From: Pseudomonadota bacterium
Lineage (GTDB): Bacteria; Pseudomonadota; Gammaproteobacteria; Burkholderiales; Burkholderiaceae_C
Assembly (NCBI GenBank): GCA_030538085.1
Contig: JAUNUR010000004.1
Location: 36,869 to 100,868, forward strand
Length of the DNA stretch: 64,000 bases
Reading direction: 5' to 3'
Shown: one piece after another, positions 18,918 through 28,379 of the stretch
Layout: each line of letters opens with the position of its first letter
How positions within the stretch are numbered: the stretch's first letter is position 1
Program-made: the position numbers and the translations under genes
Notes under the pieces: generated by a model
Databases searched by the model: none
What the model was told of the DNA's origin: nothing
The model's input: the letters and a program-made list of their open reading frames with translations, nothing else

Positions 18918-19916
18918 ATGAGCACGAGCATGAAAGTCGCCTTCGCTGGCACGCCCGAATTCGCCCGCGTGGCGCTGGAGCGGCTGCACGCCGCCGGTTT
19001 CACCATTCCGCTGGTGCTGACCCAGCCCGACCGTCCCGCTGGCCGTGGCATGAAACTACAGGCCTCGCCGGTCAAGCAGTTCGCGCAGGCGCACGGCATC
19101 GCGGTGGCGCAGCCCCGCAGTCTGAGGCTGGACGGCAAATATCCCGACGATGCGGCCGCGGCCCGCGCCGCGCTGCGGGCCGCGGCGCCCGACGTACTGG
19201 TGGTCGCCGCCTACGGCCTGATCCTGCCGCAGTGGGTGCTGGACCTGCCGCGCCTGGGCTGCCTGAACATCCACGCCAGCTTGCTACCGCGCTGGCGCGG
19301 TGCCGCGCCCATCCACCGCGCCATCGAGGCCGGCGATGCCCAGACCGGCGTCACCATCATGCAGATGGACGCTGGCCTGGACACCGGCGACATGCTGCTG
19401 ATTGAAACGCTGCCCATTGGCCCGCGCGCCACCACCGCCACGCTGCACGATGAGCTGGCCGCGCTGGGTGGCCGGATGATCATCGAGGCGCTGGAACTGG
19501 CGGCCTGCGGCGGTCTGCAAGCGGCGCCGCAGCCTGCCGAAGGCATCACCTACGCGCACAAGATCGAGAAGCACGAGGCCGCCATCGACTGGCGCCAGCC
19601 CGCGGCGGTGATCGAGCGGCGCATCCGCGCGTTCGATCCATTTCCTGGTGCCAGCAGCGCGCTGGGCGCCGACACCATCAAGATGTGGCGCTCTGAAATC
19701 AAGAGCTTCCCGCGCTTGCCGGACGGGCGTCCAGGTCAGATTTTGCAAGTCAACGACGAAGGCGTCGACGTGGCCTGCGGCGAAGGCACCCTGCGCCTGA
19801 CCGAGCTGCAGCGCCCCGGCGGCAAGCGCCTGCCGGTGCGCGAGTTCCTGCGCGGCTTTCCCTTGCAGGCTGGCCAGCGCTTCGGCGCCGAAGCCGACGA
19901 GAGCCCCGCCCCATGA
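18918..19916 (+). CDS. fmt: Methionyl-tRNA formyltransferase
   Basis: 332 residues. Fmt transfers a formyl group from 10-formyl-tetrahydrofolate to initiator Met-tRNA. The formyltransferase core shows [15 protein letters not shown] at the N-terminus, [19 protein letters not shown] near 118 (catalytic Asn-His) and [12 protein letters not shown] near 150. The C-terminal OB-like tRNA-binding domain starts near 215. ATG 18918 and ATG 18930 are both possible starts. The stop overlaps azlC by four bases. Confidence 0.96.
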   Translation: MSTSMKVAFAGTPEFARVALERLHAAGFTIPLVLTQPDRPAGRGMKLQASPVKQFAQAHGIAVAQPRSLRLDGKYPDDAAAARAALRAAAPDVLVVAAYGLILPQWVLDLPRLGCLNIHASLLPRWRGAAPIHRAIEAGDAQTGVTIMQMDAGLDTGDMLLIETLPIGPRATTATLHDELAALGGRMIIEALELAACGGLQAAPQPAEGITYAHKIEKHEAAIDWRQPAAVIERRIRAFDPFPGASSALGADTIKMWRSEIKSFPRLPDGRPGQILQVNDEGVDVACGEGTLRLTELQRPGGKRLPVREFLRGFPLQAGQRFGAEADESPAP

Positions 19917-20725
19917 ACATGCCCCTGCCGCCCGAGCCGCGCGGCGACCTGACGCCGCAAGGCCGGCTCAGCGGCTGGGTAGCCGAGCGCATCGAGGCCT
20001 TCGCCCACACCGCGCGCCACCCGCTGTTCTGGGTTGGCGCACGCGAGATGTCGGGTATTTCCGTGGGCCTGACGGCCTGGGCCTTCATGACCGGCGTGGC
20101 CATGGTCAAGAGCGGCATGACGCTGACCGAAAGCGTGCTCATGTCGCTGCTGGTGTTCGCGGGCAGCGCGCAACTGGCGGCCATCCCGCTTATCGCCGCG
20201 GGCGCGCCACTGTGGGTGATCTGGGCCACGGCGTTCTGCGTGAATCTGCGTTTCGTCGTGTTCAGCCTGCACCTGCGCGACTACTTCATGTTTCTGCCGC
20301 GCCTGCGTCGCTTGTGGCTGGGTTATTTCACGGGCGACGTGACCTACGTGCTCTACACCCGGCGCTTTCCCAAACCGGCCGAGACCGAGCGCCAGCGCCG
20401 CGCTCAGATGGCCTATCTGTGGGGCGGCAACGTGTGCAACTGGGTGTTCTGGCAGGTATCCAGCATGCTGGGCATCTTCCTGGGCAACGCCCTGCCCGCC
20501 CGCTGGGGGCTGGGGTTCGCGGGCACGCTGGCGCTGCTGGCCGTCACCTGCTCGCTGGTCAGCACACGGTTGCGCGCGCTATCGGCCATCATTGCCGCCG
20601 CCTCGGCGATTGCCGTGTTTGGTTTGCCGTACCGGCTGAACATCGTGGCGGCCATCATGGTGGCCGTGGCGCTGGCTCTTTTCGTCGAACCTCAAGTGCG
20701 TCCGTCCGCGGGAGACACCCCATGA
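19913..20725 (+). CDS. azlC: AzlC-type branched-chain amino acid exporter subunit
   Basis: A 270-residue inner-membrane protein of the AzlC/YgaZ family, the large subunit of a two-gene exporter for branched-chain or related amino acids. About seven hydrophobic segments are visible. The family motif region [20 protein letters not shown] lies near 44 and [20 protein letters not shown] near 79. It overlaps fmt at its start and azlD at its end by ATGA, so translation is probably coupled. The exported substrate is unknown. Confidence 0.92.
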   Translation: MNMPLPPEPRGDLTPQGRLSGWVAERIEAFAHTARHPLFWVGAREMSGISVGLTAWAFMTGVAMVKSGMTLTESVLMSLLVFAGSAQLAAIPLIAAGAPLWVIWATAFCVNLRFVVFSLHLRDYFMFLPRLRRLWLGYFTGDVTYVLYTRRFPKPAETERQRRAQMAYLWGGNVCNWVFWQVSSMLGIFLGNALPARWGLGFAGTLALLAVTCSLVSTRLRALSAIIAAASAIAVFGLPYRLNIVAAIMVAVALALFVEPQVRPSAGDTP

Positions 20726-21072
20726 ATGAAGGCACCGACGCCTGGACGCTGCTGGCCATTGCGGGGTTGACGGTGATCACCGTCGTCGCGCGCGGCTTCT
20801 TCTTCATCAGCGAGCGCGAATGGCGCCTGCCCGGCTGGGCGCAGCGCGGCCTGCAATACGCCCCCATCGCCGCGTTGTCGGCGGTGATCGCCCCCGACAT
20901 TCTGCTGACCGATGGCGCGATGGGCACGCCCTGGCGCGATGCCCGTCTGTGGGGGGCGCTGGCTTGCGCTGGCTACTACTTCTGGCGCCGTGGCGGCAGC
21001 TTTGTCTTGCCGCTGTCCATCGGCGCGGGCATGGCGGTGTTCCTGCCGTTGCGGTTGGGGCTGGGGTGGTAG
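20722..21072 (+). CDS. azlD: AzlD-type exporter small subunit
   Basis: A 116-residue membrane protein with about four hydrophobic helices (LLAIAGLTVITVVARGFFFI, YAPIAALSAVIAPDIL, LWGALACAGYYFW, LPLSIGAGMAVFLPLRLGL). It matches the AzlD/YgaH family and always pairs with AzlC. It starts inside the azlC stop codon. Together the two should form one export complex. Confidence 0.9.
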   Translation: MNEGTDAWTLLAIAGLTVITVVARGFFFISEREWRLPGWAQRGLQYAPIAALSAVIAPDILLTDGAMGTPWRDARLWGALACAGYYFWRRGGSFVLPLSIGAGMAVFLPLRLGLGW

Positions 21073-21120
21073 GGCGGCGTTGCGCCGCCCTGTCCGGTGG
21101 ACCGTCTCGCGCGGCCTGCG

Positions 21121-21609
21121 TCAGCGCAGCCTGATCTGGTCAGGCCGCTGGCCCTGGCAATCAGGCGGCACGTCGGCCGCCATCACCGGGTTGAAGATCA
21201 GGGTTTGGCCCTGCATTTCGTTGCCCACGTAGGTGCGCGCCGCGATCTGACCTTTGTCGTTCAAACGCATCTTGGCCAGGTAGCTGCGGTTGTCGCGCGA
21301 GTTGAAAGCCCAGCCGTCTTCCCAGGTGCCGTCCTTGAATTCATTGAACTGCACCAGGCGGCGGTTGCAGTCCGATGGCACCTTGCGGTTGGGGTCCTTG
21401 GCCACCACGTCCCATACCACGCGGCCACAGATGGAAGTGGCTTCTGGCATGAAGGATTGGCGCTTGCAGCGGGCCAGCCGAATGATCACGTCTTTTTCTT
21501 CCGTTATCCAGTAGCCAACGAAATCGTCGGCCGCCTGCGCCCGCGCACTGGCACCCATGGTCAAGCTCGCCAGCAATGCAACAACGGAAAACCCCAGTTT
21601 GAATGTCAT
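21121..21609 (-). CDS. DUF2147 family exported protein
   Basis: 162 residues with a signal peptide (LGFSVVALLASLTMGASARAQ, cleavage near 25). The mature part has the DUF2147 layout: GYWITEEKDVIIRLARC, then CGRVVWDVVAKDPNRK, YVGNEMQGQTLIFN near the C-terminus and several cysteines. Function is unknown. It is followed on the same strand, 38 bases upstream, by a putative porin, so the two may be coexpressed. Confidence 0.75.
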   Translation of the reverse strand: MTFKLGFSVVALLASLTMGASARAQAADDFVGYWITEEKDVIIRLARCKRQSFMPEATSICGRVVWDVVAKDPNRKVPSDCNRRLVQFNEFKDGTWEDGWAFNSRDNRSYLAKMRLNDKGQIAARTYVGNEMQGQTLIFNPVMAADVPPDCQGQRPDQIRLR

Positions 21610-21647
21610 GAGAACTCCCTGTCAGCGAATGAGGTTGCAAGAAAGCT

Positions 21648-22610
21648 TCAGAAGCGCTTGGTGACCGACACCACGAACTTCGGCTTGTCGATGCGGCGCA
21701 CCTTGTCGCCATCCATCACCATGAACAGTTCGCGGTTGCGCGTGAAGGGCTTGGCGGCCTCGGCGGTGATTTCAAAACCTTGCCAGTTGTGGGTTACGCC
21801 GATGCCGATGTCGGCGAAGTTCATTTGCGAGAAGTTGCGCACGTGCTGATAGCCGGCATGCAGGTTGAGCGTGGTGATATTGCCGTTCAGCGGAATCTTG
21901 TAGTCCACGTCGAACAGCAGGCTGCCCCTGGAATTGCGCGGGCCGTTGGCATAGCAATTCAGGCCGGCCATTGGGTCGGCCCCCTGCGACAAGGTGCCGC
22001 AAACCATGCCGCTGTTGGTGCCGCGGTAGTGCTTCGTCAGCACGGCCAGCAGCCGCGTGCGCAGGGGGCCATATCCCAACTCGAACAGCGCGTAGCCTGT
22101 ATCCAGCTTGGTGCGCTGAAAGTCGAACGGCTGGGGCTCGCCCGTGTTCTGATCGAAAGTCAGCTGCAGTGGCGCATCGAAATAGGTGCCCGGAAAATAC
22201 TCGTAGGCCGCGCCAATGCCGTAATTCCAACCCTCGGGGTTGCCGCCGCGCCAGCCGCCGCCCAGCGTCAGGGCAACGCCCGAGCCGTTGGTAAATATCT
22301 TGCGGCTGACGCTGCCCAGCTCAAGCTCGGCCACCAGACCGCTCTGGTGCGTGAATGCGGTGGCCAGACGAATGCCCGGGCCCAGTGAATCGGTGATGCC
22401 ACGGTTGAGGTTATCAGTGGCCAGGCGCACGCGGTGCTCCCACGCCGTTGTCGAAATCGCGACTGGCGGGCCATCCATGCCCTCTTCTTCGTGCTCCTCG
22501 GCCGCCGGCGCGGGGGTTGGCGCGGAAACCTGCGCCATCGCCCAGGCTGGCCCCAGCGTCAGCAGGCCCGCCAGAATTCGGGCCATCAGCGTCTTGTTCA
22601 GTTTGGTCAT
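21648..22610 (-). CDS. TorF-like putative outer-membrane porin
   Basis: 320 residues with a signal peptide (LLTLGPAWAMAQV) and an acidic linker (EEHEEEGMDG). Alternating beta strands follow, resembling the TorF/TIGR02001 family (VRLATDNLNRGITDSLGPGI; AYEYFPGTYFD; NLHAGYQHVRNFSQ). The protein ends in phenylalanine (VTKRF), as expected for a beta-barrel outer-membrane protein. Substrate is unknown. It is cotranscribed in appearance with the DUF2147 gene downstream. Confidence 0.65.
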   Translation of the reverse strand: MTKLNKTLMARILAGLLTLGPAWAMAQVSAPTPAPAAEEHEEEGMDGPPVAISTTAWEHRVRLATDNLNRGITDSLGPGIRLATAFTHQSGLVAELELGSVSRKIFTNGSGVALTLGGGWRGGNPEGWNYGIGAAYEYFPGTYFDAPLQLTFDQNTGEPQPFDFQRTKLDTGYALFELGYGPLRTRLLAVLTKHYRGTNSGMVCGTLSQGADPMAGLNCYANGPRNSRGSLLFDVDYKIPLNGNITTLNLHAGYQHVRNFSQMNFADIGIGVTHNWQGFEITAEAAKPFTRNRELFMVMDGDKVRRIDKPKFVVSVTKRF

Positions 22611-22813
22611 AAAACTTTTTCCCTCGGTTTTTTGCAGTGGCGGCTACCGTCGCCACCAACAACTGGTGGCTTGTTCGTAACGCGGTAATCAGGCTAGGCC
22701 GCGCGACACCACCGGGCGACCCCCATCAAAGGGGGCGCGTGAAGAAATGCACGGGACTTGCTCTACCTGCACCCAAGCTCTGTTGCTCGTTGACCACAAT
22801 CAAGTGTGCTCGC

Positions 22814-22842
22814 CATTTGATCGGGGAGGGCACGATCAAATG
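22814..22842. promoter_or_regulatory. Palindrome upstream of pgk
   Basis: CATTTGATCG and CGATCAAATG form a perfect 10-bp inverted repeat with a 9-base spacer, ending 71 bases before the pgk start. The spacing between half-site centres suits a dimeric regulator on one DNA face. No U-tract follows, so it is not a terminator. The regulator is unknown. Confidence 0.5.
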
Positions 22843-22913
22843 ACGGGAGCGGCCTAAAATTCGCCGTCCGACTCCGCACCAGCCAAGTCGGAGTCGTCAT
22901 AAAGGCTTAACCA

Positions 22914-24110
22914 ATGAATGTGCTGCGTTTTTCCGATCTCTGCGCTCAGGGCCAAGTCGCTGGCCAGCGTGTTTTCATCCGGGCCGACCTCAACGTGCCG
23001 CAGGACGATGCTGGCCGCATCACCGAGGACACGCGCATCCGCGCCAGCGCCCCGTGCATTCAGCAGGCACTCGATGCCGGCGCTGCCGTCATGGTCACCT
23101 CGCACCTGGGCCGCCCGACCGAGGGCGAGATGAAGCCCGAGGATTCGCTCGCACCCGTCGCCCAGCGCCTGGGCGAACTGCTGGGCCGCCAAGTGCCGCT
23201 GGTTCAAAACTGGGTCGACGGCGTGCAAGTGGAGCCCGGCCAGGTCGTGCTGCTGGAGAACTGCCGCGTCAACAAAGGCGAAAAGAAGAACGATGAGGCG
23301 CTTTCGCGCAAGATGGCGGCACTTTGCGACATTTACGTCAACGACGCCTTTGGCACCGCGCACCGAGCCGAGGGTACGACCCACGGCATCGCGCAGTTTG
23401 CCCCCATCGCCTGCGCTGGTCCGCTGCTGGCGGCAGAGATCGACGCGCTGAACCAGGCGCTGGCCAACCCCAAGCGCCCGCTGGTGGCCATCGTCGCAGG
23501 CAGCAAGGTGAGCACAAAACTCACCATCCTGCAGACATTGGCTTCCAAAGTGGATCAATTGATCGTCGGTGGCGGCATCGCCAATACCTTCATGCTGGCC
23601 GCTGGCCTGCCCATCGGCAAGAGCCTGGCCGAGCCCGATCTGCTGGGCGATGCACAGGCCGTGATCGAGGCCATGAAGGCGCGCGGCGCCGAAGTCCCCA
23701 TTCCCACCGACGTGGTGACCGCCAAGGAGTTCAAGGCCGATGCCAATGCGGAGGTCAAGGCCGCCACCGAGGTGGCCGAGGACGACATGATTCTCGACAT
23801 AGGCCCGCAAACCGCCGCCAAGCTGGCCGATCAACTGCGGAAAGCCGGCACCATCGTCTGGAACGGCCCGGTTGGCGTGTTCGAGATGGCGCCGTTCGAA
23901 GGCGGCACCAAAACCATCGCCCAGGCCATCGCCGAATCGCCCGCCTTCAGCATCGCCGGCGGTGGCGACACGCTGGCCGCCATCGCCAAGTACGGCATCG
24001 ACAAGGACGTGGGCTACATCTCCACCGGTGGTGGCGCCTTTCTGGAAGTGCTGGAGGGCAAGAAGCTGCCGGCGTTCGAGATTCTCGAAAAAAGAGCCTC
24101 GGCATCTTGA
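22914..24110 (+). CDS. pgk: Phosphoglycerate kinase
   Basis: A 398-residue glycolytic enzyme that converts 1,3-bisphosphoglycerate and ADP to 3-phosphoglycerate and ATP. N-terminal substrate motifs are [14 protein letters not shown] near 20 and TSHLGRP near 62. Central [13 protein letters not shown] is near 195, and the C-terminal nucleotide-binding [15 protein letters not shown] is near 348 with [13 protein letters not shown] after it. Length is normal. The gene is monocistronic in appearance, with a palindrome upstream and a weak terminator downstream. Confidence 0.97.
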   Translation: MNVLRFSDLCAQGQVAGQRVFIRADLNVPQDDAGRITEDTRIRASAPCIQQALDAGAAVMVTSHLGRPTEGEMKPEDSLAPVAQRLGELLGRQVPLVQNWVDGVQVEPGQVVLLENCRVNKGEKKNDEALSRKMAALCDIYVNDAFGTAHRAEGTTHGIAQFAPIACAGPLLAAEIDALNQALANPKRPLVAIVAGSKVSTKLTILQTLASKVDQLIVGGGIANTFMLAAGLPIGKSLAEPDLLGDAQAVIEAMKARGAEVPIPTDVVTAKEFKADANAEVKAATEVAEDDMILDIGPQTAAKLADQLRKAGTIVWNGPVGVFEMAPFEGGTKTIAQAIAESPAFSIAGGGDTLAAIAKYGIDKDVGYISTGGGAFLEVLEGKKLPAFEILEKRASAS

Positions 24111-24138
24111 AAGCGATAGCTGCCCACGCTGGCTGGTC

Positions 24139-24158
24139 GGGCGCTGGCGGCCCTTTTT
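24139..24158 (+). terminator. Weak intrinsic terminator after pgk
   Basis: GGGC, a 7-base loop and GCCC are followed at once by TTTTT. The stem is short and the run of T is only five. It lies 28 bases after the pgk stop and 49 before glyQ, so it may separate the two. Confidence 0.45.
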
Positions 24159-24206
24159 GATGCACGTCGCTAAAATGCCGGGTTGCACTCGATCCGGCGT
24201 GCCGCC

Positions 24207-25112
24207 ATGCTCACTTTCCAACAAATCATTCTCAAGCTCCAGCAATACTGGGATGCCCAGGGCTGCGCGCTCCTGCAACCCTACGACATGGAAGTGGGCG
24301 CCGGCACGTCGCACACCGCTACGTTTTTAAGAGCCATCGGCCCCGAACCCTGGAAGGCCGCCTATGTGCAGCCCAGCCGCCGCCCCAAGGATGGCCGCTA
24401 CGGCGAGAACCCCAACCGCCTGCAGCACTACTACCAGTACCAGGTGGTGCTGAAACCCGCGCCAGCCAACATCCTGGATCTGTACTTGGGCTCACTCGAA
24501 GCGCTGGGCTTTGACCTGAAGCAGAACGACATCCGCTTCGTCGAAGACGACTGGGAGAACCCCACGCTGGGCGCCTGGGGCCTGGGCTGGGAGGTGTGGC
24601 TCAACGGCATGGAGGTGACGCAGTTCACCTACTTCCAACAGGTTGGCGGCATCGACTGCAAACCCGCCACCGGCGAGATCACCTACGGCCTGGAGCGCCT
24701 GGCCATGTATCTGCAAGGCGTGGACAACGTCTACAACCTGACCTGGACGGAAGGGCTGACTTACGGCGACGTGTACCACCAGAACGAGGTGGAGCAGAGC
24801 ACCTACAACTTCGAGCACAGCGACGCCGAGTTCCTCTTCACCGCCTTCAGCGCGCACGAGAAGAAAGCCAACGAGCTGATCGCCGCCGCACTCGCCCTGC
24901 CAGCCTACGAGCAGGTGCTGAAAGCCGCGCACACCTTCAACCTGCTGGATGCGCGCGGCGCCATCAGCGTGACCGAGCGCGCCGCCTACATCGGCCGCAT
25001 CCGCAACCTGGCACGCGCCGTGGCGCAAAGCTATTACGAAAGCCGCGAACGCCTGGGCTTTCCGCTGGCGCCGCGCGAATGGGTGGAGCAGATCGAGAAG
25101 AAGGCCGCCTGA
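24207..25112 (+). CDS. glyQ: Glycine--tRNA ligase alpha subunit
   Basis: 301 residues, the catalytic alpha subunit of bacterial alpha2-beta2 GlyRS. Typical segments are [20 protein letters not shown] at the start, [20 protein letters not shown] near 38, [18 protein letters not shown] near 62 and [20 protein letters not shown] near 148. An upstream ATG at 24183 is in frame, but the conserved N-terminus begins at 24207. glyS does not follow directly: three small genes lie between them. Confidence 0.97.
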   Translation: MLTFQQIILKLQQYWDAQGCALLQPYDMEVGAGTSHTATFLRAIGPEPWKAAYVQPSRRPKDGRYGENPNRLQHYYQYQVVLKPAPANILDLYLGSLEALGFDLKQNDIRFVEDDWENPTLGAWGLGWEVWLNGMEVTQFTYFQQVGGIDCKPATGEITYGLERLAMYLQGVDNVYNLTWTEGLTYGDVYHQNEVEQSTYNFEHSDAEFLFTAFSAHEKKANELIAAALALPAYEQVLKAAHTFNLLDARGAISVTERAAYIGRIRNLARAVAQSYYESRERLGFPLAPREWVEQIEKKAA

Positions 25113-25432
25113 TGGCCGCCACGGCCGATGCCGGCGTGCTCGAAGTGGCCCAACTGCAGGTGCGGCCGGGCCAGGCGACCGCGTTCGAGGCTGCTTTTGC
25201 CCAGGCGCAGCACATCATCGCCGCCATGCCCGGCTACCGCGGGCACGAGCTGCAGCGCTGCATCGAACACGACCACCAGTACGTGCTGCTGGTGCGTTGG
25301 GACAGCCTGGAGGCGCACACCGTGGGTTTCCGCCAGTCGCCCGAGTACCAGCAATGGCGCGCGCTGCTGCACCATTTCTACGACCCCTTCCCCACCGTGC
25401 TGCACTACCGTGCGGCCGGCAGCGGCGTATGA
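25112..25432 (+). CDS. Antibiotic biosynthesis monooxygenase (ABM) domain protein
   Basis: A 106-residue dimeric alpha+beta barrel protein. VAQLQVRPGQATAFEAAF and MPGYRGHELQRCIEHDHQYV, then LLVRWDSLEAHTVGFRQS, match the ABM fold. Such small proteins include monooxygenases and haem-degrading enzymes, but no specific substrate can be read. Its ATG shares a base with the glyQ stop (TGATG), so it is translationally coupled to glyQ. Its stop codon lies inside the operator of the next toxin-antitoxin pair. Confidence 0.8.
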   Translation: MAATADAGVLEVAQLQVRPGQATAFEAAFAQAQHIIAAMPGYRGHELQRCIEHDHQYVLLVRWDSLEAHTVGFRQSPEYQQWRALLHHFYDPFPTVLHYRAAGSGV

Positions 25433-25455
25433 TGTAGATACGTGTATCTACATCA
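25430..25455. promoter_or_regulatory. Palindromic operator of the AbrB/PIN pair
   Basis: TGATGTAGATAC and GTATCTACATCA form a perfect 12-bp inverted repeat with a 2-base spacer. It starts at the ABM stop codon and ends 10 bases before the antitoxin ATG. Antitoxins with AbrB domains usually bind such a site to repress their own operon. Its AT content stands out from the surrounding DNA. Confidence 0.8.
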
Positions 25456-25465
25456 AGGAATCACC

Positions 25466-25747
25466 ATGGGCGCCAACGACTTGACCAAGCTGGAACTGAG
25501 CGTGGGCCGCTGGGGCAACAGCCTAGCGGTGCGGCTGCCGGCCGAGCTGGCGCGGGAGCTGGGCCTGACGGAGGGCAGCACGCTGCACGTCGAGCGCAAT
25601 GCCGATCAGAGCTTCACGCTGTCCGCCCGTGGTGCACGAAAGCCGTTCGACAAGGCCGCGTGGCAGGCGCAGGCGCGCGCGCATCTGGCGTCGATGCCGC
25701 CGTCGGAATCGGTGATCCGCGACATGCGTGACGGGGCGCGCTACTGA
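25466..25747 (+). CDS. vapB: AbrB/MazE-domain antitoxin
   Basis: 93 residues. The N-terminal swapped-hairpin DNA-binding domain reads LSVGRWGNSLAVRLPAELA, then LGLTEGSTLHVE (about 10-48). The charged C-terminal tail (FDKAAWQAQARAHLASMPPS) should wrap the toxin. ATG 25466 follows AAGGA; a longer in-frame version would begin inside the operator. The stop overlaps the toxin start by one base. The symbol is generic for this class. Confidence 0.88.
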   Translation: MGANDLTKLELSVGRWGNSLAVRLPAELARELGLTEGSTLHVERNADQSFTLSARGARKPFDKAAWQAQARAHLASMPPSESVIRDMRDGARY

Positions 25748-26190
25748 TGCCGCGCACCGCGTCGCTCGTGACCTACGTCGATACCAGCGTCTGGTGCGCG
25801 TACTGCTACAACGAACCCGAATCGCCCGCTGCCGTGCGCTGGCTGGCCCAGGCCGAACTGGACCGCACGGCCACGGCACTGTGGACGCACACCGAATTCG
25901 CCAGCGCTTCGGGCATCAAGCTGCGCGACAAGGGCCAGAGCCGTGATCGTGTCACGAAAGCCAGGCAAGCCTATGACGCCGCGGTCACCATGACGAATCA
26001 ACTGGATGTCATCGCGGACGACTACCTGTACGCGGCCGAACTGTGCCGCACCTCACCCGCCAAGCTGCGCGCCGGTGACGCCCTGCACCTGGCCGTTGCG
26101 CTGCGGCACCACTGCCAGGCGTTGGCTTCGCTCGACAACGACATGAACGTGGCCGCCCAGCACTTCGGGCTGCAACTGACCGTTTTCTGA
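25747..26190 (+). CDS. vapC: PIN-domain ribonuclease toxin (VapC type)
   Basis: A 147-residue Mg-dependent PIN nuclease. Acidic residues are in the expected order: YVDTSVW (Asp near 10), THTEFASA (Glu near 49), AGDALHLA (Asp near 110) and LDNDMNVAA (Asp near 129). VapC toxins cleave tRNA or rRNA. It is coupled to the AbrB antitoxin (TGATG overlap). It lies between glyQ and glyS, which is unusual. Confidence 0.9.
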   Translation: MPRTASLVTYVDTSVWCAYCYNEPESPAAVRWLAQAELDRTATALWTHTEFASASGIKLRDKGQSRDRVTKARQAYDAAVTMTNQLDVIADDYLYAAELCRTSPAKLRAGDALHLAVALRHHCQALASLDNDMNVAAQHFGLQLTVF

Positions 26191-26201
26191 TCGCTCATTC
26201 C

Positions 26202-28379
26202 ATGACCACACAAAACCTCCTCGTCGAACTGTTCGTCGAAGAACTCCCGCCCAAGGCACTGAAAAAGCTGGGCGAGGCCTTCGCCGGCACGCTGTTCGAG
26301 CAACTGAAAAGCCAGGGCCTTACCGCCGCCGACTCCGTCGTCACGCCCTACGCCACGCCGCGCCGCCTGGCCGCGCACATCACCCACGTGGCGGCCAAGG
26401 CGGCCGACAAGGCGGTGCAGGTCAAGCTGATGCCCGTCAGCGTGGCGCTGGACGCCAGCGGCCAGCCCACACCCGCGCTGCTGAAGAAGTTGCAGGCCGT
26501 GGGCGCCGATCCGTCGGTGGTGCCTACGCTCAAGCGGCAGATGGACGGCAAGGCCGAGGCGCTGTTCCTCGACACGCTGATCACCGGCGCCACGCTGGAC
26601 ACCGGCTTGCAGAAGGCGTTGCATGACGCTATCACCAAGCTGCCCATCCCCAAGGTGATGACGTACCAGTTGCAGGAGGGCACGCCGCTGCCAGGCTGGG
26701 ACAGCGTGCAGTTCGTGCGCCCGGCCCACGGCCTGGTGGCGCTGCATGGCGAGACGGTGGTGCCGGTCACCGCGCTGGGCCTGAAGGCCGGACGCGCCAC
26801 GCACGGCCACCGCTTCGAGGCCGCCAGCGACCCGGTGGAGCTGGCCAGCGCCGACGACTATGCCGTGGCCCTGCGTGAGCAAGGCGCCGTGATCGCCAGC
26901 TTCGACGAACGCCGCGCCGCTATTTCTTCACAGCTTGAATCGGCTGCAGCGCAGGCAGGGCCTGCGCTGAAAGCTATCGAAGATGAAGCACTGCTGGACG
27001 AGGTGACGGCACTGGTCGAGCGGCCCAACGTGCTGGTGTGCAGCTTCGAGAAAGAGTTTCTCGACGTGCCGCAGGAGTGCCTGATCCTGACGATGAAGGC
27101 CAACCAGAAGTACTTTCCACTGCTGGACGCGCAGGGCCGGCTGACCAACCAGTTCCTGATCGTCAGCAACATCACGCCCGCCGACCCGAGCGCGGTGATC
27201 CAGGGCAACGAGCGCGTGGTGCGCCCGCGCCTGGCCGACGCCAAGTTCTTCTTCGACCAGGACCGCAAGAAGACGCTGGCCGAGCGTGTCGAGGGCCTGG
27301 GCAAGGTGGTCTATCACAACAAGCTGGGCACGCAGGCCGAGCGCATCGAGCGCGTGCGCGCCATCGCCAGGGCCATTGGCCAGCAGCTGGGCGGCGACGT
27401 GCTGGCGGCGCAGGCCGACCAGGCCGCCCGACTGGCCAAGGCCGACCTGTTGACCGACATGGTGGGTGAGTTCCCCGAGCTGCAGGGTGTGATGGGCGGC
27501 TACTACGCGCGCCACGGTGGCCTGAGCGAAGATATCGCCTTCGCCATCGAAGACCACTACAAACCGCGCTTCGCAGGCGACGAATTGCCGCGCGGTCAGG
27601 TCGGCACGGTGGTGGCGCTGGCCGACAAGCTGGAGACGCTGGTCGGCATGTTCGGCATCGGCAACCTGCCCACGGGCGACAAGGATCCGTTCGCGCTGCG
27701 GCGCCATGCGCTGGGGGTGATTCGAATTCTTCGGGAAAGGAAGTTGCCCTTGACGCTTGGCTGGTTGCAGTCTGCAGCTTCCAGTGCGTTCGATTCTTGG
27801 CTTGCAGAGCAAAAAGATCCAGAAGAAGCTGGTTTTCAGTTCGGTTTTCACGTGGCCAAACTAGGAGACTTTTTTCTGGAGCGCCTGAGCGGTGTTTTGC
27901 GCGAATCGGGTCGAGTCAGTCAGGAAATTGATGCAGTGCTGACTGTGAAGGCTCTGTCTAGTCGCTTGGATGCGCTCGATAGTCGCTTGAGTGCTGTTTC
28001 TGCCTTCGCCGCGCTGCCCGAAGCACCCGCCCTGGCCGCCGCCAACAAGCGCATCGGCAACATCCTCAAGAAGGCTGGCGATGCCGAGACGGTGGTCGAC
28101 GCCCACGTAAGCGAGCTGCTGCTGAAGGAACCCGCCGAGCAGGCCCTGTACGCCGCCATGCAGCGCATCGTGCCGCAGGCCGACGCGCAGTTCGATGCTG
28201 GTGACTACACCGCCTCGCTGAAAACCTTGGCCGCGCTGCGCGAGCCAGTCGATGCCTTCTTCGAGGGCGTCATGGTCAATGCCGAGCAGATCGACCTGCG
28301 CCTGAACCGCCAGGGCCTGCTCAAGAAACTCCACCAGGCCATGAACCGCGTGGCCGATCTGTCGAGGCTTGCCACATGA
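26202..28379 (+). CDS. glyS: Glycine--tRNA ligase beta subunit
   Basis: 725 residues, the large tRNA-binding subunit of alpha2-beta2 GlyRS. The N-terminus is typical (LLVELFVEELPPKALKKLGE), with RATHGHRFE near 205, TMKANQKYFPLLD near 300, SNITPADPSAVIQGNERVVRP near 325 and DLLTDMVGEFPELQGVMGGYYA near 415. A C-terminal DALR-like anticodon domain follows. Codon use changes abruptly at about 27719-27990, where AT-rich synonyms dominate, then returns to normal. The protein still reads as GlyS through this patch. Confidence 0.96.
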   Translation: MTTQNLLVELFVEELPPKALKKLGEAFAGTLFEQLKSQGLTAADSVVTPYATPRRLAAHITHVAAKAADKAVQVKLMPVSVALDASGQPTPALLKKLQAVGADPSVVPTLKRQMDGKAEALFLDTLITGATLDTGLQKALHDAITKLPIPKVMTYQLQEGTPLPGWDSVQFVRPAHGLVALHGETVVPVTALGLKAGRATHGHRFEAASDPVELASADDYAVALREQGAVIASFDERRAAISSQLESAAAQAGPALKAIEDEALLDEVTALVERPNVLVCSFEKEFLDVPQECLILTMKANQKYFPLLDAQGRLTNQFLIVSNITPADPSAVIQGNERVVRPRLADAKFFFDQDRKKTLAERVEGLGKVVYHNKLGTQAERIERVRAIARAIGQQLGGDVLAAQADQAARLAKADLLTDMVGEFPELQGVMGGYYARHGGLSEDIAFAIEDHYKPRFAGDELPRGQVGTVVALADKLETLVGMFGIGNLPTGDKDPFALRRHALGVIRILRERKLPLTLGWLQSAASSAFDSWLAEQKDPEEAGFQFGFHVAKLGDFFLERLSGVLRESGRVSQEIDAVLTVKALSSRLDALDSRLSAVSAFAALPEAPALAAANKRIGNILKKAGDAETVVDAHVSELLLKEPAEQALYAAMQRIVPQADAQFDAGDYTASLKTLAALREPVDAFFEGVMVNAEQIDLRLNRQGLLKKLHQAMNRVADLSRLAT

